From Patescibacteria group bacterium AH-259-L07 (GTDB lineage: Bacteria; Patescibacteriota; Patescibacteriia; UBA2591; UBA6264): 6,806 nucleotides of DNA. The translations under genes were made by a program, and so were the position numbers. This document shows, one piece after another, positions 6,023 to 6,806 of this stretch. A model generated the notes under the pieces. That model searched no databases. It had not been told where the DNA came from and saw only the letters and a list, made by a program, of their open reading frames with translations. How positions within the stretch are numbered: position 1 is the first letter of the stretch; the number at the start of each line of letters is the position of its first letter. The DNA is taken from contig JALLOP010000078.1 of assembly GCA_027718005.1 (NCBI GenBank), positions 1 through 6,806 on the forward strand, in the 5' to 3' direction.

Positions 6023-6048
6023 GTTCTGCGAGCGCAGTGAGCAGGCTC

Positions 6049-6804
6049 TTATTCTACAATATATTCCGGGTTTATGTCAAAATATACTTTAACAGGATAA
6101 TGCTTCTCAAGTTCTAGGACTTTGAAGATTGTAGATTTGTTAACTTGGGGATGCGAGACGTCAGGCCAGCTGCGCAGCCAAAATTGGATGTAGGAAATTT
6201 GGTATTCTTCCGCAACCTCAGCTGTCTCTGTCCAATCGTCTTCATGAATCTCTAGATCAAGACTGTAAATACTTTCTGCAAGTTGTTGTATATGGATTTT
6301 TGTTCTCTTATCAATGGGTTTATTTCTTGTTTTTTTTATCTTTGCAGGCGTCAGATTCAATTTGATTTTGGGATTATCTTTTATCTTTTCAGCAATATAC
6401 TGATATGCTTGAATAAAAATCTCTCTTTTTTTTCCTTGTTTTATGGCAGCCCCTATGGAGATGAGCACAAAAGGGATATCAGCTTGTGAAATTAACTTTA
6501 GTACAGTATCTATAAAAATAAAATCACTGCCATCATTTGGCAGTTTCAAATCTATCTTAGGGTATGTTTTGGTATTGGGAAAAAGTTTGAGAACATCTTC
6601 TAACTTATCAAGAGGTCTCTGTGGCGGATGACCTGTTTTAATGGCTCCGTTTTGATAAACTATATCAAATTCAACAAAAGGCGGATTTTGTGCTATTGCA
6701 GATTTGATTGCATTTAAAGAATTTTGCTCATGAAAGTCAAAATTGTGGCCTCTATGACAACCGAATTTTTGCTTTACTATTTGTGATAGAGTGGGCGATG
6801 ACAT
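6049..6804 (-). CDS. divergent glycerophosphodiester phosphodiesterase-like (GDPD/PI-PLC TIM-barrel) protein
   Basis: The 251-residue protein shows the opening pattern of GDPD phosphodiesterases, which hydrolyse glycerophosphodiesters to glycerol-3-phosphate and an alcohol. GCHRGHN supplies His17 and Arg18. HEQNSLNAIKSAI (25-37) matches the family 'ENT..A...A' block with Glu26 and Asn28. FVEFDIVYQNG (43-53) gives metal-ligand candidates Glu45 and Asp47. TGHPP (57-61) gives the second histidine, His59. KIDLKLP (83-89) resembles the following acidic/Lys strand. Beyond this the sequence is poorly conserved; the end has YIQFWLRSWPDVS (205-217) and VKVYFDIN (238-245). There is no signal peptide, so a cytoplasmic location is likely. 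It may have a different phosphodiester substrate or a non-catalytic role. The ATG at 6804 lies two bases from the window edge, so the protein could extend further. It converges on the dehydrogenase gene. Confidence 0.65.
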   Translation of the reverse strand: MSSPTLSQIVKQKFGCHRGHNFDFHEQNSLNAIKSAIAQNPPFVEFDIVYQNGAIKTGHPPQRPLDKLEDVLKLFPNTKTYPKIDLKLPNDGSDFIFIDTVLKLISQADIPFVLISIGAAIKQGKKREIFIQAYQYIAEKIKDNPKIKLNLTPAKIKKTRNKPIDKRTKIHIQQLAESIYSLDLEIHEDDWTETAEVAEEYQISYIQFWLRSWPDVSHPQVNKSTIFKVLELEKHYPVKVYFDINPEYIVE

Positions 6805-6806
6805 GG

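Noticed and set aside
5893..6044. CRISPR array or insertion sequence in the repeat-rich gap
   Set aside because: There are no regularly spaced direct repeats with unique spacers, and no transposase gene; the structure is a set of inverted repeats.
5877..6092. Plus-strand 71-residue open frame across the intergenic repeat
   Set aside because: It is made of the hairpin repeat read as protein, has no SD, and overlaps the ends of both neighbouring genes.
6283..6631. Two plus-strand short open frames opposite the GDPD-like gene
   Set aside because: They are antisense to a gene with conserved catalytic motifs; one is only a run of hydrophobic codons produced by the complementary strand.

Overview
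The window looks like an AT-rich, gene-dense bacterial chromosome segment that uses the standard bacterial code: TGA ends at least two of its genes. Three things point loosely to an uncultivated lineage such as the Candidate Phyla Radiation (Patescibacteria). These are nicotinate/nicotinamide salvage encoded as a compact pncA-pncB pair, several genes lacking a Shine-Dalgarno (SD) sequence, and an intergenic hairpin repeat of the 'TCATTGCGAGG...CCTCGCAATGA' kind. The taxonomic guess is inference; no marker gene is present.

Layout. (1) At the left edge is a class I SAM-dependent methyltransferase of the HemK/PrmC type (41-931), whose frame stays open to the window edge. (2) A 146-base gap carries a perfect DnaA-box match, a strong promoter and a 19-base palindrome over the -10/start region. 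(3) This promoter drives pncA (nicotinamidase, 1078-1668) and pncB (nicotinate phosphoribosyltransferase, 1655-2890). The two overlap by 14 bases and end in an intrinsic terminator whose loop is the pncB stop codon. (4) An unrecognised all-helical-looking protein with an HDxxH motif (2930-3790) is followed 23 bases later by a small PLP-dependent aminotransferase-fold protein (3814-4839). (5) A D-2-hydroxyacid dehydrogenase (4913-5884) has its own promoter, placed so close that its mRNA is predicted to be leaderless. (6) A 164-base gap between convergent genes is almost filled by three hairpins of repeat character. (7) On the minus strand is a compact, divergent glycerophosphodiester phosphodiesterase-like protein (6049-6804), whose start lies at the window edge.

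How the genes work together. PncA deamidates nicotinamide to nicotinate and PncB converts nicotinate to nicotinate mononucleotide, so the pair forms the entry to NAD salvage and is probably controlled by a repressor at the palindrome. The next three genes (HDxxH protein, aminotransferase-like enzyme, 2-hydroxyacid dehydrogenase) lie in the same direction. They could act on a common small amino/keto/hydroxy acid, but this rests only on adjacency and enzyme class. It is the least explained and most interesting part of the window. No mobile element, CRISPR array, tRNA or rRNA was seen.
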